A model generated the notes under the pieces. It worked only from the letters and a program-made list of their open reading frames with translations. It made no database searches and was not told the DNA's origin. 64,000 bases of DNA from contig NZ_JAGINO010000020.1 in assembly GCF_017876115.1 (NCBI RefSeq), positions 1-64,000 of the forward strand, in the 5' to 3' direction. Position 1 is the stretch's first letter. Every line of letters starts with the position of its first letter. A program made the translations under genes and the position numbers. The DNA comes from Azospirillum picis (GTDB lineage Bacteria > Pseudomonadota > Alphaproteobacteria > Azospirillales > Azospirillaceae). Positions 1-9,373 of the stretch are shown here, one piece after another.

Positions 1-76
1 CGAACTCGGCCGTGAAAAGCCTCTGCGCCGATGGTACTGCATCTTAAGATGTGGGAGAGTAGGTCGCCGCCAGGTC
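1..76 (+). rRNA. rrf: 5S ribosomal RNA, 3' portion
   Basis: The window opens inside a 5S rRNA. The typical 3' half is readable: a GAACTCGGCCGTGAAA-like segment, then GATGGTACTGCATC, then GGGAGAGTAGGTCGCCGCCAGG. The 5' part lies before the window, so this is a partial gene. It is followed by a tRNA-fMet and a terminator, which is the usual end of an alphaproteobacterial rrn operon. The exact 3' end is an estimate from the family pattern. Confidence 0.9.
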
Positions 77-154
77 ACTCAGGCACAAGAGACGCCTTCC
101 CAAACACGCTGCGCAATCATCTTCACGATCTCCATTCCCTCAGCACAGGACATC

Positions 155-231
<77 letters not shown>

Positions 232-240
232 AATCACCAA

Positions 241-274
241 AGCCCGACGGAGCCGACGCTCCGGCGGGCTTTTG
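241..274 (+). terminator. Rho-independent terminator of the rRNA operon
   Basis: AGCCCG-A-CGGAGC, loop CGAC, GCTCCG-G-CGGGCT, then TTT. The stem is about 13 bp with one mismatch and sits 10 nt after the tRNA-fMet. It most likely ends the rRNA-tRNA transcript. Confidence 0.85.
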
Positions 275-462
275 CTATGGGCGAAGTGCTACGCCGTAAG
301 CGTAACACCGACCGACGGTGCCGCCCTTTCATGCGTCGCGGCCACCATCATCAGGCGCAACGTCGCGGCCGTTCGCCTGTCTAGGAAGGGCAAGGCAGCC
401 CTTGTGTCCAAGCGTCGAGGCTGCCGGTTTCCCTTCCGCGCCCAGCCCGAGGCGGCGATCCG

Positions 463-1383
463 ATGGACTTTGAAGCAGACTGCCTGATCGTCGGCGGCGG
501 GCCGGCCGGCCTGACCGCCGCGATCTACCTCGCCCGCTACCGCCGCAGCGTCCTTGTGGTGGACGAGGCGAAAAGCCGCTGCGCCTGGATCCCGACCTCG
601 CACAACCTCGCCGGCTTCACCGGCGGCATCAGCGGCACCGACCTGCTGCAGCGCATCCGCGCCCAGGCCGTCCTCTATGGCGCGCGGATCGAAACCGCAT
701 CGGTCACGGCGCTGGAGCGCCAACCTTCCGGCACCGGCTACCGTGCGCTTCTCGACGACCGGCGGGCGGTCGAGGCCGCCACCGTCCTGCTCGCCACCGG
801 GGTGATCGATGGGCAGCCGCGCATGCCGTATCTCTACGAGGCGATGCAGCGCGGATTGATCCGGGTCTGTCCGATCTGCGACGCCTTCGAGGTGATCGAC
901 CGCCGCATCGCCGTCCTCGGCCATGCCGGGCAGGCGGTCGGGGAGGCGCGCTTCATCCGTGGCTACAGCCCGGCGGTTACCCTGCTGACCCTGGGCGAAC
1001 CGATGACCCTGACACTGGAGGAGCGCCAGGGACTGGATGCCGACGGGATCGCCGTGGTCGAGGACCCGGTCGTCGCCGTCGGGATGGACGAGGACCGGTC
1101 CGCGCGCGTGACCCTGCAGGGCGGCCGCATCCTCGTCTTCGACACCCTCTACTCGGCATTGGGCATCAGCGCCCGCTCGGCCCTGGCCGGACGGATCGGG
1201 GCGGAGATGGACGTGGACGGGCGGTTGATCGTCGACCGGCACCAGCGAAGCTCGGTTCCTGGCTTCTACGCCGCCGGCGACGTCGTCTCCACCCTCAACC
1301 AGATCGCGGTGGCGATGGGCGAGGCGGCGATGGCCGCCACCGCGATCCACAACGACCTGCGCCGCCAACGCCCATCCTCATGA
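463..1383 (+). CDS. NAD(P)/FAD-dependent oxidoreductase, thioredoxin-reductase-like
   Basis: A 306-residue flavoprotein of the low-molecular-weight thioredoxin reductase fold. The N-terminal FAD-binding motif GGGPAG is at about residues 11-16. A CPIC pair (Cys136, Cys139) followed by D-A-F sits where thioredoxin reductases carry their redox CxxC-D-G/A-F. The C-terminal FAD motif reads GFYAAGDVV. The NADP-side Rossmann segment reads VLGHAG rather than the usual GGGxSA, so cofactor preference is unclear. Proteins of this type in alphaproteobacteria are usually annotated only as NAD(P)/FAD-dependent oxidoreductases; a disulfide reductase role is inferred from the CxxC. Its stop overlaps the end of the convergent lrgB by 6 nt. 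A GAGG-type ribosome site precedes the ATG. Confidence 0.85.
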   Translation: MDFEADCLIVGGGPAGLTAAIYLARYRRSVLVVDEAKSRCAWIPTSHNLAGFTGGISGTDLLQRIRAQAVLYGARIETASVTALERQPSGTGYRALLDDRRAVEAATVLLATGVIDGQPRMPYLYEAMQRGLIRVCPICDAFEVIDRRIAVLGHAGQAVGEARFIRGYSPAVTLLTLGEPMTLTLEERQGLDADGIAVVEDPVVAVGMDEDRSARVTLQGGRILVFDTLYSALGISARSALAGRIGAEMDVDGRLIVDRHQRSSVPGFYAAGDVVSTLNQIAVAMGEAAMAATAIHNDLRRQRPSS

Positions 1384-2094
1384 TCCGAGGTAATGGGCGA
1401 TCGCCGGAGCGGCCAGCACGTTCAGCAGGCCGACCAGCACCATGACCAGCCCGGCGATCGATCCCTCCTCCCGCCCGATCTCCAGCGCCTTGGCGGTCCC
1501 GGCGCCATGGGCGCCGACGCCGAACAGGGCGCCGCGGGCAAGCGCGGTGCGGACGGGCAGCCAGGCCAGCAGCAGCTCGCCGAACACTGCGCCGAGCACG
1601 CCGGTCACCACCACGAACACCGCGGTCAGGTCCGGGATGCCGCCGATCTCGCCGCTGACGGTCATCGCGAAGGGCGTGCTGATGGAGCGCGGCAGCAGGC
1701 TCAACCGCAGGGCACCGTCCAGCCCCAGCAGGGTCGACAGCGCCCAGCCCGTCAGGAAGGCGGTGGTGCTGCCGGCCAGCATGCCGACGGCAAGCACCGG
1801 CCAGTGGCGGCGGATGACCGCGCGCTGTTCGTAGATCGGCAGGGCGAAGGCCACCGTCGCCGGCCCGAGCAGGCCGATCAGCCAGCCGGTACCGCGGATG
1901 TAGTCGCGGTAGCTGACATGGAGCGCCAGCGCCACCAGGATCAGGGCCGCCGGGGTCACCAGCAGCGGCATCAGCCAGGGAACCGGCCGCCAGCGATAGA
2001 GCCGCTTTGCCACCACATAGAAGCCGATGGTGACGGCCGACCAGACCGCCGCCTGGGCGAGCGGTTCATCCCACAAGGGTATCGGCAGCGCCAT
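1378..2094 (-). CDS. lrgB: LrgB/CidB-family inner membrane protein
   Basis: A 238-residue, strongly hydrophobic protein with about seven predicted membrane segments. The family signature is present: LLPRSISTPFAM at about 133-144 and the glycine-rich GVGAHGAGTAKALEIG near residues 191-206. LrgB proteins act with the holin-like LrgA in control of murein hydrolase activity, overflow metabolism or export of small acids; the exact function in proteobacteria is not settled. Its start overlaps the end of lrgA by 29 nt, indicating translational coupling in one operon. The operon diverges from a LysR regulator, the arrangement known for cidABC-cidR type loci. Confidence 0.92.
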   Translation of the reverse strand: MALPIPLWDEPLAQAAVWSAVTIGFYVVAKRLYRWRPVPWLMPLLVTPAALILVALALHVSYRDYIRGTGWLIGLLGPATVAFALPIYEQRAVIRRHWPVLAVGMLAGSTTAFLTGWALSTLLGLDGALRLSLLPRSISTPFAMTVSGEIGGIPDLTAVFVVVTGVLGAVFGELLLAWLPVRTALARGALFGVGAHGAGTAKALEIGREEGSIAGLVMVLVGLLNVLAAPAIAHYLGS

Positions 2095-2482
2095 GTTTCG
2101 ATCTCCAGCGATAGAAGAGTTCGACGGTCAGCGCGGTGACGGCCATGACCGCCAGCGTGCCGCCGGCGATCACCGCCAGGATCTTCAGCCCCAGCAGGCC
2201 GAGGAACTCCCGGTGGTTCATCAGGGCCAGCACGGCCGGAACGAAGAACAGCAGCATCTCGGCCAGCAGCCATTCCGCGCCGCGCCGCATGCTTCCGGGA
2301 TTGAGGCGATGGCTGGCGAGCAGCAGCAGCACGATGGCCATCCCGACGATGCCGCCGGGAAGCGGCAGGCCGGTCAGGCGGACCAGCGCCTCGCCGGCCA
2401 GCCAGAACAGGCCGATCAGTCCGACCTGCAGGATGCGGCTGTCGCGGAAGGTTCGGGATCGCGGGAAATGGGCGGAAAGCAT
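2066..2482 (-). CDS. lrgA: LrgA/CidA-family holin-like protein
   Basis: A 138-residue membrane protein with four hydrophobic segments and the family pattern PLPGGIVGM at about residues 40-48, followed by the ESF-type segment AEMLLFFVPAVL. It is the partner of LrgB, whose gene starts inside its 3' end. Proteins of this family are proposed to form oligomeric membrane pores that influence autolysis. The first gene of a two-gene operon transcribed away from the LysR gene; the shared 98-bp promoter region contains a T-N11-A type dyad. Confidence 0.9.
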   Translation of the reverse strand: MLSAHFPRSRTFRDSRILQVGLIGLFWLAGEALVRLTGLPLPGGIVGMAIVLLLLASHRLNPGSMRRGAEWLLAEMLLFFVPAVLALMNHREFLGLLGLKILAVIAGGTLAVMAVTALTVELFYRWRSKHGAADTLVG

Positions 2483-2556
2483 CGGAGTGGCTGCGGTCGT
2501 CGATGAAGCTTGTCCAAATCTATGCCGCGGCGCAGTATGAGTAAAATGACTTATAT

Positions 2557-2571
2557 GACTGCAATTCAGTC
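2557..2571. promoter_or_regulatory. Candidate LysR operator between lrgA and the LysR gene
   Basis: The perfect dyad GACTG-CAATT-CAGTC lies in the divergent intergenic space. With the preceding T2556 it gives the T-N11-A pattern of LysR-type sites. The local sequence is AT-rich relative to the rest of the window, as expected for promoters. Assignment to the neighbouring LysR protein is an inference from position. Confidence 0.55.
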
Positions 2572-2586
2572 CAATAAGGAATGGAC

Positions 2587-3501
2587 ATGGAGCTCAGGAC
2601 GCTGCGGGCCTTCGTGGAAGTGGTCCGCCAGGGCGGGTTTTCGCAGGCCGCCAAGGTGGTCTTCGCCACCCAGTCGACCGTCAGCAAGGCGGTGAAGCAG
2701 CTCGAGGAGGAACTCGGGGTGCCGCTGCTGGACCGCATCGGGCACCGCAGCACGGTGACCGCCGCCGGCGACATCGTCTACCGGCAGGGCCTGAGGATGC
2801 TGGCCCAGCGTGACGAACTCCTGGCCGAACTGGACGATCTGCGCGGGCTGCGGCGCGGCACCCTGCGCCTCGGACTGCCGCCGATCGGTTCCAGCACGCT
2901 GATGGCGCCGCTCTTCGTCACCTACCGGCAACGCCATCCCGGCATCGACATCCGCCTCGTCGAGCATGGCAGCGACCGGCTGGAGGAGATCCTGCTGGCC
3001 GGCGACATCGACATCGCCGGCTCGCTGCTGCCGGTGTCCGCGGAGTTCGACTGGCAGGAGATGTGCCGCGAGCCGCTGGTGGCGCTGCTCCCCGCCGGCC
3101 ACCCGCTCGCCGGCCGGCCTGCGGTCACCCTGCCGGATTTGAAGGAGCTGCCCTTCCTGCTGTTCGAGCGCGGCTTCGCGCTGAACCGGATCATCCTCGG
3201 GGCCTGCCGCGGCCGCGGCTTCGAGCCGGTGGTCGCCGTGCGCAGCAGCCAGATCGACTTCCTGGTGGAACTCGCCGCCGCCCGGCTGGGTGTCGCCTTC
3301 CTGCCGCGGATGATCGCGCTGCAGCGCCAGCATCCGGCGGTGGTCCGCGTGCCGCTGGCGGAGCCGGACACCGACTGGATCATGGCCATGGTGTGGCGGC
3401 GCGGCGCCTACCTGTCGACCGCGGCCAGGGCCTGGCTCGATCTCGTCCAAGAGGAATCCCCTCTTGGCGCGGCGGGGACATCGCCGCTGATGAGGGGGTG
3501 A
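2587..3501 (+). CDS. LysR-family transcriptional regulator, CidR-like
   Basis: About 304 residues. The N-terminal winged helix-turn-helix reads ELRTLRAFVEVVRQGGF... with the Q-x-x-x-S-K-A-V-K-Q-L-E recognition segment; the remainder is a periplasmic-binding-protein-like effector domain. An earlier ATG at 2581 lies directly against the AAGGA ribosome site (2576-2580), while the ATG at 2587 has a 6-nt spacing, so 2587 is preferred. It diverges from lrgAB and probably controls that operon, as CidR does in other bacteria. The inducer is unknown. Confidence 0.88.
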   Translation: MELRTLRAFVEVVRQGGFSQAAKVVFATQSTVSKAVKQLEEELGVPLLDRIGHRSTVTAAGDIVYRQGLRMLAQRDELLAELDDLRGLRRGTLRLGLPPIGSSTLMAPLFVTYRQRHPGIDIRLVEHGSDRLEEILLAGDIDIAGSLLPVSAEFDWQEMCREPLVALLPAGHPLAGRPAVTLPDLKELPFLLFERGFALNRIILGACRGRGFEPVVAVRSSQIDFLVELAAARLGVAFLPRMIALQRQHPAVVRVPLAEPDTDWIMAMVWRRGAYLSTAARAWLDLVQEESPLGAAGTSPLMRG

Positions 3502-3508
3502 TGGAAAA

Positions 3509-3532
3509 GACCAAGCCTCGTGCGGCTTGGTC
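3509..3532 (-). terminator. Hairpin after the LysR gene, terminator-like on the minus strand
   Basis: A perfect 9-bp stem GACCAAGCC, loop TCGTGC, GGCTTGGTC, begins 8 nt after the LysR stop. Read on the minus strand, it is followed by TTTTCC, a short T tract. It may end LysR transcription or stop antisense read-through from the gyrB side. Its position also argues against a translation start at 3501 for the next gene. Confidence 0.45.
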
Positions 3533-3593
3533 GTCGCCGGTACCGGCCGGGGAGACGGTTGAAAAGCGCCTTCCAGATGGTGTCTTTGCAGCC

Positions 3594-3956
3594 ATGGCTA
3601 CAACACGTGCTGCCCGGCAGTTGACAGATGTTGTTCCCAGCCGGGCCGCCGCACGGCTGAGAGCCTTCCGCCGCGAGGTGGATCAAGCATTGCCGGGCAA
3701 GGTGGCGCGCGTGGTCTTGTTCGGGTCCCGCGCCCGCGGCGATGCGAAGCATGACTCCGACTATGACGTGGCGGTCTTCGTCAGAGATTTGACCGGGCGC
3801 CGCTCCATTGATCACGCACTGGCGGACACCGCTTATCGCCATATTCTGGCCGGTTTTCACATACGGCCGTTCTCGGTGCCGGCGGAATTCCTGGATTCCG
3901 ACTCTCCGGGTACCTTGGCCAGGAATATTGCCCGGGACGGGATAGCTGTTCCGTGA
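3594..3956 (+). CDS. MNT-type nucleotidyltransferase domain protein
   Basis: About 120 residues. The core motif of the minimal nucleotidyltransferase family is clear: LFGSRARGDAKHDSDYDVAV, i.e. GS...D-x-D. Such proteins are often antitoxins that AMPylate a HEPN RNase toxin (MntA/HepT type). Here no HEPN gene is visible beside it, so that role cannot be assigned. An in-frame ATG at 3501 overlaps the LysR stop (TGATG) and would give 151 residues, but a hairpin lies just inside it and the added sequence looks non-coding; 3594 has no clear ribosome site either, so the start is uncertain. The base composition is less GC-rich than in neighbours, which may point to transfer. Confidence 0.7.
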   Translation: MATTRAARQLTDVVPSRAAARLRAFRREVDQALPGKVARVVLFGSRARGDAKHDSDYDVAVFVRDLTGRRSIDHALADTAYRHILAGFHIRPFSVPAEFLDSDSPGTLARNIARDGIAVP

Positions 3957-4099
3957 GCCGCGGGAGCAACGCTCATCCGCCGAAAAAGAAGCACCCCAAC
4001 CGGCCCCGGCCGGAACCGGGAATTGCATTCTCCCGTCGCGGACGATGTCGACTGAATTGAAGCGGCTCTGACGAAGGGCATGCCAAAGGCGGCCGCCGC

Positions 4100-4137
4100 A
4101 AAATAAAGGCGAGGTGGGATGTTGCACCCGCCTCGCC
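4100..4137 (-). terminator. Rho-independent terminator downstream of gyrB
   Basis: On the minus strand GGCGAGG (with inner GGG/CCC pairs after one mismatch) pairs with CCTCGCC around an 8-nt loop and is followed by TTTATTT. It lies about 147 nt after the gyrB stop, beyond two further hairpins, and is the best candidate for the transcript end. Confidence 0.7.
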
Positions 4138-4150
4138 TCACATCACCTAG

Positions 4151-4195
4151 CGTGTGATCGTTTCAAGCGGTATCGCTTGAAACGTGACTCACACG
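4151..4195. repeat. Two-part perfect inverted repeat in the gyrB 3' region
   Basis: An inner 11-bp perfect stem CGTTTCAAGCG, loop GTAT, CGCTTGAAACG (4159-4184), is flanked by an outer 7-bp arm pair CGTGTGA (4151-4157) and TCACACG (4189-4195). There is no T tract on either side. It could be an RNA structure of the gyrB transcript or a small dispersed palindromic element; no second copy was seen in the window. Confidence 0.7.
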
Positions 4196-4207
4196 GAAAA
4201 CCAAAGC

Positions 4208-4251
4208 TTAGCGTCTGTCTGGTGCTTCAATAAGCACCAGACAGACGCTAA
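4208..4251. repeat. 20-bp perfect hairpin directly after gyrB
   Basis: A perfect 20-bp stem (4208-4227 paired with 4232-4251) closed by a CAAT tetraloop, beginning 33 nt after the gyrB stop. On the minus strand it is followed by AGCTTTGGTTTT, a weak T-rich tail, so it may act as a first terminator or as a 3'-end stabiliser of gyrB mRNA. Confidence 0.75.
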
Positions 4252-4283
4252 TCCCGGTCTTGCCGATAGTCCGCGTTCAGGAC

Positions 4284-6767
<2,484 letters not shown>

Positions 6768-6857
6768 GCGTCGACTATAACAGATTCGGTTGCGGATTCG
6801 GCGGTTTCGCGCGGGTCGGCGCGTATTTTTTAGGGCTCCGGCGTCCCGTTTCCGCCC

Positions 6858-8027
6858 CTATCCCGGCCGGATGTGGGCGTCTTCGATGCGAAAGCGCTGG
6901 GCATCCTCGCCCAAGGGGTCGAAAACCCCCTCGTCGGTGCCGGTCATCCAGGCCTGGGCCCCCAATGCCAGGATCTCGCCGAACAGCGCCTCGCGCCGGC
7001 CGGGGTCGAGATGGGCCGCCACCTCGTCCAGCAGCAGCATGGGGGCGGCGCCGCGCTCGGCCGCCAGCAGGCGGGCGTTGGCCAGCACCACGGCGATCAG
7101 CAGCGCCTTCTGCTCGCCGGTGGAGCAGAGCGCCGCCGGCATGTCCTTGGGCGCGTGGCGGACGGCAAGGTCGCTCTTGTGCGGCCCCAGGGTGGCGCCG
7201 CCGGCCTCGGCGTCGGCGCGGCGGCCGGAGCGCAGGGACGAGCGCAGCGCGTCCTCCGCCGCCAGCGCCGGGCCTTCGTCCAGCCAGCGCTCCACCGTGC
7301 CGGCGACCGCGAGGTCGGCGCCGGGGAAGGGGCCGACCGAACGGGCGCAGGCGGCGCGCAGCCGCTGCACCACCTCGCGCCTCGCGGCGGCGACGGCGAT
7401 GCCGGTGGTCGCCATCTGGTCCTCCAGCGCGCCCAGCCAGCCCTCGTCGAACCGGCCGTCCTTCAGCAGTCGGGCCCGCTCGCGCAGGGCATGCTCGTAG
7501 CGCGACAGCCGCCCGGCATGGGCGGGGTCGAAGCCGAAGACCAGACGGTCGAGGAAGCGGCGGCGCCCGCTCGCCCCCTCGATGAACAGCCGGTCCATCT
7601 GCGGGGTCAGCCAGACCATGGCGACATGCTCGGCCAGCGCCGTCTGCCCCTTGGCGGCATGGCCGTCGATGCGCACCAGCCGGCGGTCGCGGTCCGACGC
7701 GCGTTCCCCCGACTGCGGCTCGCGGCCGGTGCCGATCTCCACCGCCCCGAGGGGGGTGTCGAGCATCGCCGCCACCGCCCAGCCGGCGCCGGGGGGCGAG
7801 CCGATGCGCTCGACCTCCGCCAGCCGGGCGCCGCGCAGGCCGCGGCCGGGGGCGAGGAAGCTGACGGCTTCCAGCAGGTTGGTCTTGCCGGCGCCGTTGG
7901 GGCCGATCAGCGCGACGGGCCGGCGGTCGGGCTCCAGCCGCGCGGAGTCGTAGCCGCGGAACCGCGTCAGCGTCATCCGCCGCACGGCAAGAGCCGGCGC
8001 CGGGCCCGACGCCGGGGCGCCGCTCAT
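6858..8027 (-). CDS. recF: DNA replication/repair protein RecF
   Basis: About 389 residues. The Walker A motif LIGPNGAGKTNLLEA follows a typical LTRFRGYDSARLE start, and the ABC-type signature and Walker B (MLLLDEVAAHLD) are near the C terminus. RecF is an SMC-like ATPase that loads RecA with RecO and RecR at single-strand gaps. The ATG at 8027 places the conserved core about 17 residues in; an alternative ATG at 8099, 7 nt after dnaN, would add 24 residues that look non-conserved. Neither start has a clear ribosome site. Part of a dnaN-recF-gyrB cluster. Confidence 0.95.
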   Translation of the reverse strand: MSGAPASGPAPALAVRRMTLTRFRGYDSARLEPDRRPVALIGPNGAGKTNLLEAVSFLAPGRGLRGARLAEVERIGSPPGAGWAVAAMLDTPLGAVEIGTGREPQSGERASDRDRRLVRIDGHAAKGQTALAEHVAMVWLTPQMDRLFIEGASGRRRFLDRLVFGFDPAHAGRLSRYEHALRERARLLKDGRFDEGWLGALEDQMATTGIAVAAARREVVQRLRAACARSVGPFPGADLAVAGTVERWLDEGPALAAEDALRSSLRSGRRADAEAGGATLGPHKSDLAVRHAPKDMPAALCSTGEQKALLIAVVLANARLLAAERGAAPMLLLDEVAAHLDPGRREALFGEILALGAQAWMTGTDEGVFDPLGEDAQRFRIEDAHIRPG

Positions 8028-8106
8028 CGAAACTGCGGTGTGCTGCAAGGAATCCGTTCCGCCCGGGGCGGGGACGATCCCCGGACCCCTCCCAAACATG
8101 CCTTAC

Positions 8107-9237
8107 TCAGACACGCATCGGCATCAGGACATAGAGCGCGGTCTGGTCGGCGACGTCGCGGACGATGGTCGGCGATGCGGCGTCGGCCAGCGTGAACTGG
8201 GCGCCCTCGCCCTCGATCTGCTGCGTGATGTCCAGGAGATAGCGAGAGTTGAAGCCGATTTCCAGCGGAGCCTCGGCGTAATTGACCTCCAGCTCCTCGG
8301 TGGCGCTGCCGGATTCCGGGCTGGTCGCCGACAGGGTCAGGCTGCCGCGGACCAGCGACAGCTTCACCGCACGGCTCTTCTCGGTGGAGATGGTGGCGAC
8401 GCGGTCGACGGCGGCGGCGAACAGCTTGGCGTCGACCTCCATCACCTTGTCGTTGCCGACCGGGATCACCCGCTCATAGTCGGGGAAGGTGCCGTCGATC
8501 AGCTTGGAGGTGACGACGACGCTGTCGAAGCCGAAGCGGATCTTGTTGTCGGACAGCGACAGCTCGATGCGGTCGGCGGCCTCGTCGACAAGCTTGCGGA
8601 TCTCGGTGACCGTCTTGCGCGGGATGATGACGCCGGGGATGCCGTCGGCGCCGTCGGGCAGGGCCATCTCGACGCGGGCCAGCCGGTGGCCGTCGGTGGC
8701 GACCGCGCGCAGCACGTTGCCCTCCAGCCCGCCGGTCTTGCTGCGGGTGGCGTGCAGGTAGATGCCGTTCAGGTAGTAGCGCGTCTCCTCGGTGGAGATC
8801 GCGAAGCGGGTGCGGTCGATCAGCGCCCGCAGGTCGGCGGCGGCGACCGAGAAATTGTGCTTCAGCTCGCCGCTGGAGAGCTGCGGGAAATCCTCCACCG
8901 GCAGGCAGGACAGCTTGAACTGCGAGCGGCCGGAGCGCAGCGTCAGGATGGTGCCGTCGCCGGCGATGTCCAGCTCCACCTGGCTGCCGTCGGGCAGCTT
9001 GCGGACGATGTCGAACAGCGTGTGCGCCGGCGCCGTGGTGCCGCCCGGCCGGCCGACCGTCGCCGGCACCGTCTCCACGATCTCCAGGTCCATGTCGGTG
9101 GCGGCCAGCGACAGTTCGCCGTCGCCCGCGCGCAACAGGACGTTGGAGAGGATCGGAATGGTGTTCCGCCGCTCGACCACACTCTGCACGTGACCCAGGG
9201 AACGGAGAAGGGCGGCGCGTTCGATGGTGATGTTCAT
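8107..9237 (-). CDS. dnaN: DNA polymerase III beta sliding clamp
   Basis: 376 residues with three repeats of the clamp fold. Recognisable segments include NTIPILSNVLL near the N terminus, RFAISTEETRYYLNGIY in the second domain, and YALMPMR-type C terminus (YVLMPMRV), which lines the hydrophobic binding pocket for clamp-binding peptides. The homodimer encircles DNA and tethers polymerase III. First gene of the dnaN-recF-gyrB group here; dnaA itself lies about 29 kb away on the other strand, so the cluster is split. Confidence 0.98.
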   Translation of the reverse strand: MNITIERAALLRSLGHVQSVVERRNTIPILSNVLLRAGDGELSLAATDMDLEIVETVPATVGRPGGTTAPAHTLFDIVRKLPDGSQVELDIAGDGTILTLRSGRSQFKLSCLPVEDFPQLSSGELKHNFSVAAADLRALIDRTRFAISTEETRYYLNGIYLHATRSKTGGLEGNVLRAVATDGHRLARVEMALPDGADGIPGVIIPRKTVTEIRKLVDEAADRIELSLSDNKIRFGFDSVVVTSKLIDGTFPDYERVIPVGNDKVMEVDAKLFAAAVDRVATISTEKSRAVKLSLVRGSLTLSATSPESGSATEELEVNYAEAPLEIGFNSRYLLDITQQIEGEGAQFTLADAASPTIVRDVADQTALYVLMPMRV

Positions 9238-9325
9238 GCTGGCGTCGTCTCGGCGGGACTGAGTTCAAGGAGCCGGCCGGGGGCGAGGGGCCGGTGACCG
9301 GCCGTACCGCCCCGAGCGGGCGCGC

Positions 9326-9353
9326 ATCATACCACATCGACGGGGTCGTCGAA
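9326..9353 (-). promoter_or_regulatory. Candidate sigma-70 promoter of dnaN
   Basis: On the minus strand, TTCGAC (9348-9353) and TATGAT (9326-9331) are separated by 16 nt, about 90 nt upstream of the dnaN start. This is the only AT-rich hexamer pair in the 136-nt gap. Confidence 0.5.
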
Positions 9354-9373
9354 CCAAATTGTTGCGGCTAGGG

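Noticed and set aside
272..487. Open frame after the rRNA operon terminator
   Set aside because: Begins in the terminator T run and overlaps the start of the flavoprotein gene; no coding signal.
3501..3593. N-terminal extension of the nucleotidyltransferase from the ATG overlapping the LysR stop
   Set aside because: A perfect 9-bp hairpin lies just inside and the coded sequence does not look conserved; kept as an alternative only.
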